NCBI RefSeq assembly: GCF_900156865.1 | Contig: NZ_LT732529.1 | Span: forward strand, 390,300-454,299 | Source of the DNA: Litchfieldia sinesaloumensis | GTDB lineage: Bacteria; Bacillota; Bacilli; Bacillales; Bacillaceae_L | Reading direction: 5' to 3' | DNA length: 64,000 nucleotides | Part shown: one piece after another, positions 63,249 through 64,000 of the stretch | How the letters are laid out: every line of letters begins with the position of its first letter | How positions within the stretch are numbered: the stretch's first letter is position 1 | Notes under the pieces: generated by a model | The model's database searches: none | What the model was told of the DNA's origin: nothing | The model's input: the letters and a program-made list of their open reading frames with translations, nothing else | Position numbers and translations under genes: made by a program

Positions 63249-64000
63249 TACTTGGAAATTAATGGACAATCTCTTGGTATCTCGAGAGGTGGACAAATGG
63301 TAGTGTCCTTTATATCCTCTCTAGGGTTACATAAAGTTCCAAATACTTTTACCTTCACGTCTCCTATAACCTGAATACTTTGACATATTTGAATGAAGAT
63401 TTGGACTTTTATACAATTTGATTTCTTGTCGAGTTGCGGCATGATCTTTACTTTACATTCAAAATCAGTAATTTTACATTTAAGTTTTGTACCGTCTGGT
63501 GCGCATAGGTGAAATGTTTCATATTCAAGAAAAGGGAAGGTACATACCATGCAAACTTTATTTTTCGAATTAAGGAATTTTACAGTGATAAAGCCTGACT
63601 TCAAAACGGTGATTTTTTGTAAAGTAACCTTTTTGCCATTTTGAAGTGTGAGTTCAGTATTTTCTCGAGGGTAATCTTCGTTTTGTTCTTCACATTTAAT
63701 GGACTGATGATCATATGGGTCCAGAGGATTTCCTTTTTCATCAGACAGGAAGCATATAGCGTCTTTTATATCCATGTGACAAGGTTCTTCTTCATGAGTG
63801 TAGTGAATATTCACTTCAAATTCTCCACAGCAGCATATATCGGATTTCTTTTCTTTTCCATGACATTGAATCTCGATGTGTTTAACCTTCCCAATTGTTC
63901 CACAAAAGGATTGGCCTTCACAAATGGAGTTTATTTTTTCTCCATTAACAAAAATGTCTAATTTACATCCACAAGAGGAAGTCAACTTAATTTTAATTGT
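63248..64000 (-). CDS. Cys-rich spore-surface protein candidate, paralogue 2 (5' end outside window)
   Basis: At least 250 residues with about 26 Cys. The frame is open to the window edge. A TTG at 63985 has no ribosome site, so the true start probably lies further upstream. It shares the motif order of the protein at 58578-59285: CFLSDEKGNPLDPY, LQNGKKVTLQK, LKSGFITVKFL, FHLCAPDGTKL, LCNPREDIKD and a CP-rich tail. Its N-terminus adds Cys clusters (SSCGCKLD; SDICCCGEFEVN). Such Cys density suits disulfide cross-linking of an outer spore layer. Not recognised as a named family. Confidence 0.75.
   Translation of the reverse strand, partial: TIKIKLTSSCGCKLDIFVNGEKINSICEGQSFCGTIGKVKHIEIQCHGKEKKSDICCCGEFEVNIHYTHEEEPCHMDIKDAICFLSDEKGNPLDPYDHQSIKCEEQNEDYPRENTELTLQNGKKVTLQKITVLKSGFITVKFLNSKNKVCMVCTFPFLEYETFHLCAPDGTKLKCKITDFECKVKIMPQLDKKSNCIKVQIFIQICQSIQVIGDVKVKVFGTLCNPREDIKDTTICPPLEIPRDCPLISK

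Overview
The window is chromosomal DNA of a low-GC, endospore-forming Bacillaceae species. The genes are AT-rich, Shine-Dalgarno sites are strong, TTG and GTG starts are frequent, and rho-independent terminators are common. The order med - fabH - fabF - yjaZ - app - yjbA - trpS - opp - yjbC - spx - mecA - coiA - pepF - yjbH - yjbJ - yjbK - yjbL - yjbM(relQ) - nadF - yjbO - prpE - yjbQ - fabI is the yja/yjb segment known from Bacillus subtilis. It differs from that species in having an extra peptide-transporter operon, no yjbI between yjbH and yjbJ, and a large accessory spore locus after fabI.

Layout. 1-3.2 kb: end of a Med-like lipoprotein gene, then fabH-fabF behind a FapR-type operator. 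3.2-4.7 kb: a yjaZ homologue with a frameshift at its start, a 52-bp repeat array and a decayed gene. 4.7-24.9 kb: three complete oligopeptide ABC operons (app-type D-F-A-B-C, a second D-F-A-B-C, and the classical opp A-B-C-D-F), with yjbA and T-box-controlled trpS between the second and third. 25-38 kb: a DUF4015 protein, then competence and stress genes (yjbC-spx, mecA, coiA, pepF), an FsrA-like Fur-controlled small RNA, yjbH, a transglycosylase, a CYTH protein, the RelQ alarmone synthetase, NAD kinase and a pseudouridine synthase. 38-49.6 kb: prpE, a RodA-like gene, mgtE, a K+/H+ antiporter, fabI with its own FapR-type operator, a small XRE-regulator/membrane-protein pair, an MFS exporter, a frameshifted amino-acid permease and a LysE-type exporter. 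50-64 kb: a probable spore-surface locus. It holds UDP-glucose pyrophosphorylase and UDP-glucose dehydrogenase, a DUF1360 sporulation protein, small charged proteins, a kinase-like protein, a GT4 glycosyltransferase, a HipA-like kinase, two FkbM-type methyltransferases, coiled-coil proteins, two paralogous Cys-rich proteins and a double-glycosyltransferase fusion.

How the parts work together. fabH, fabF and fabI are fatty-acid elongation genes and appear to share FapR control. Spx, MecA, YjbH and CoiA form the known proteolysis/competence network, and Opp imports signalling peptides that feed the same decision. In the last 14 kb several genes carry sequences matching the mother-cell sigma-K promoter pattern (ACA, about 16 bp, CATANNNTA). 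The inference is that this locus makes, glycosylates and modifies a late spore-surface layer. It is the best candidate here for an undescribed system. Two unrelated genes (yjaZ and the amino-acid permease) each look one base short, which may be real lesions or assembly errors.
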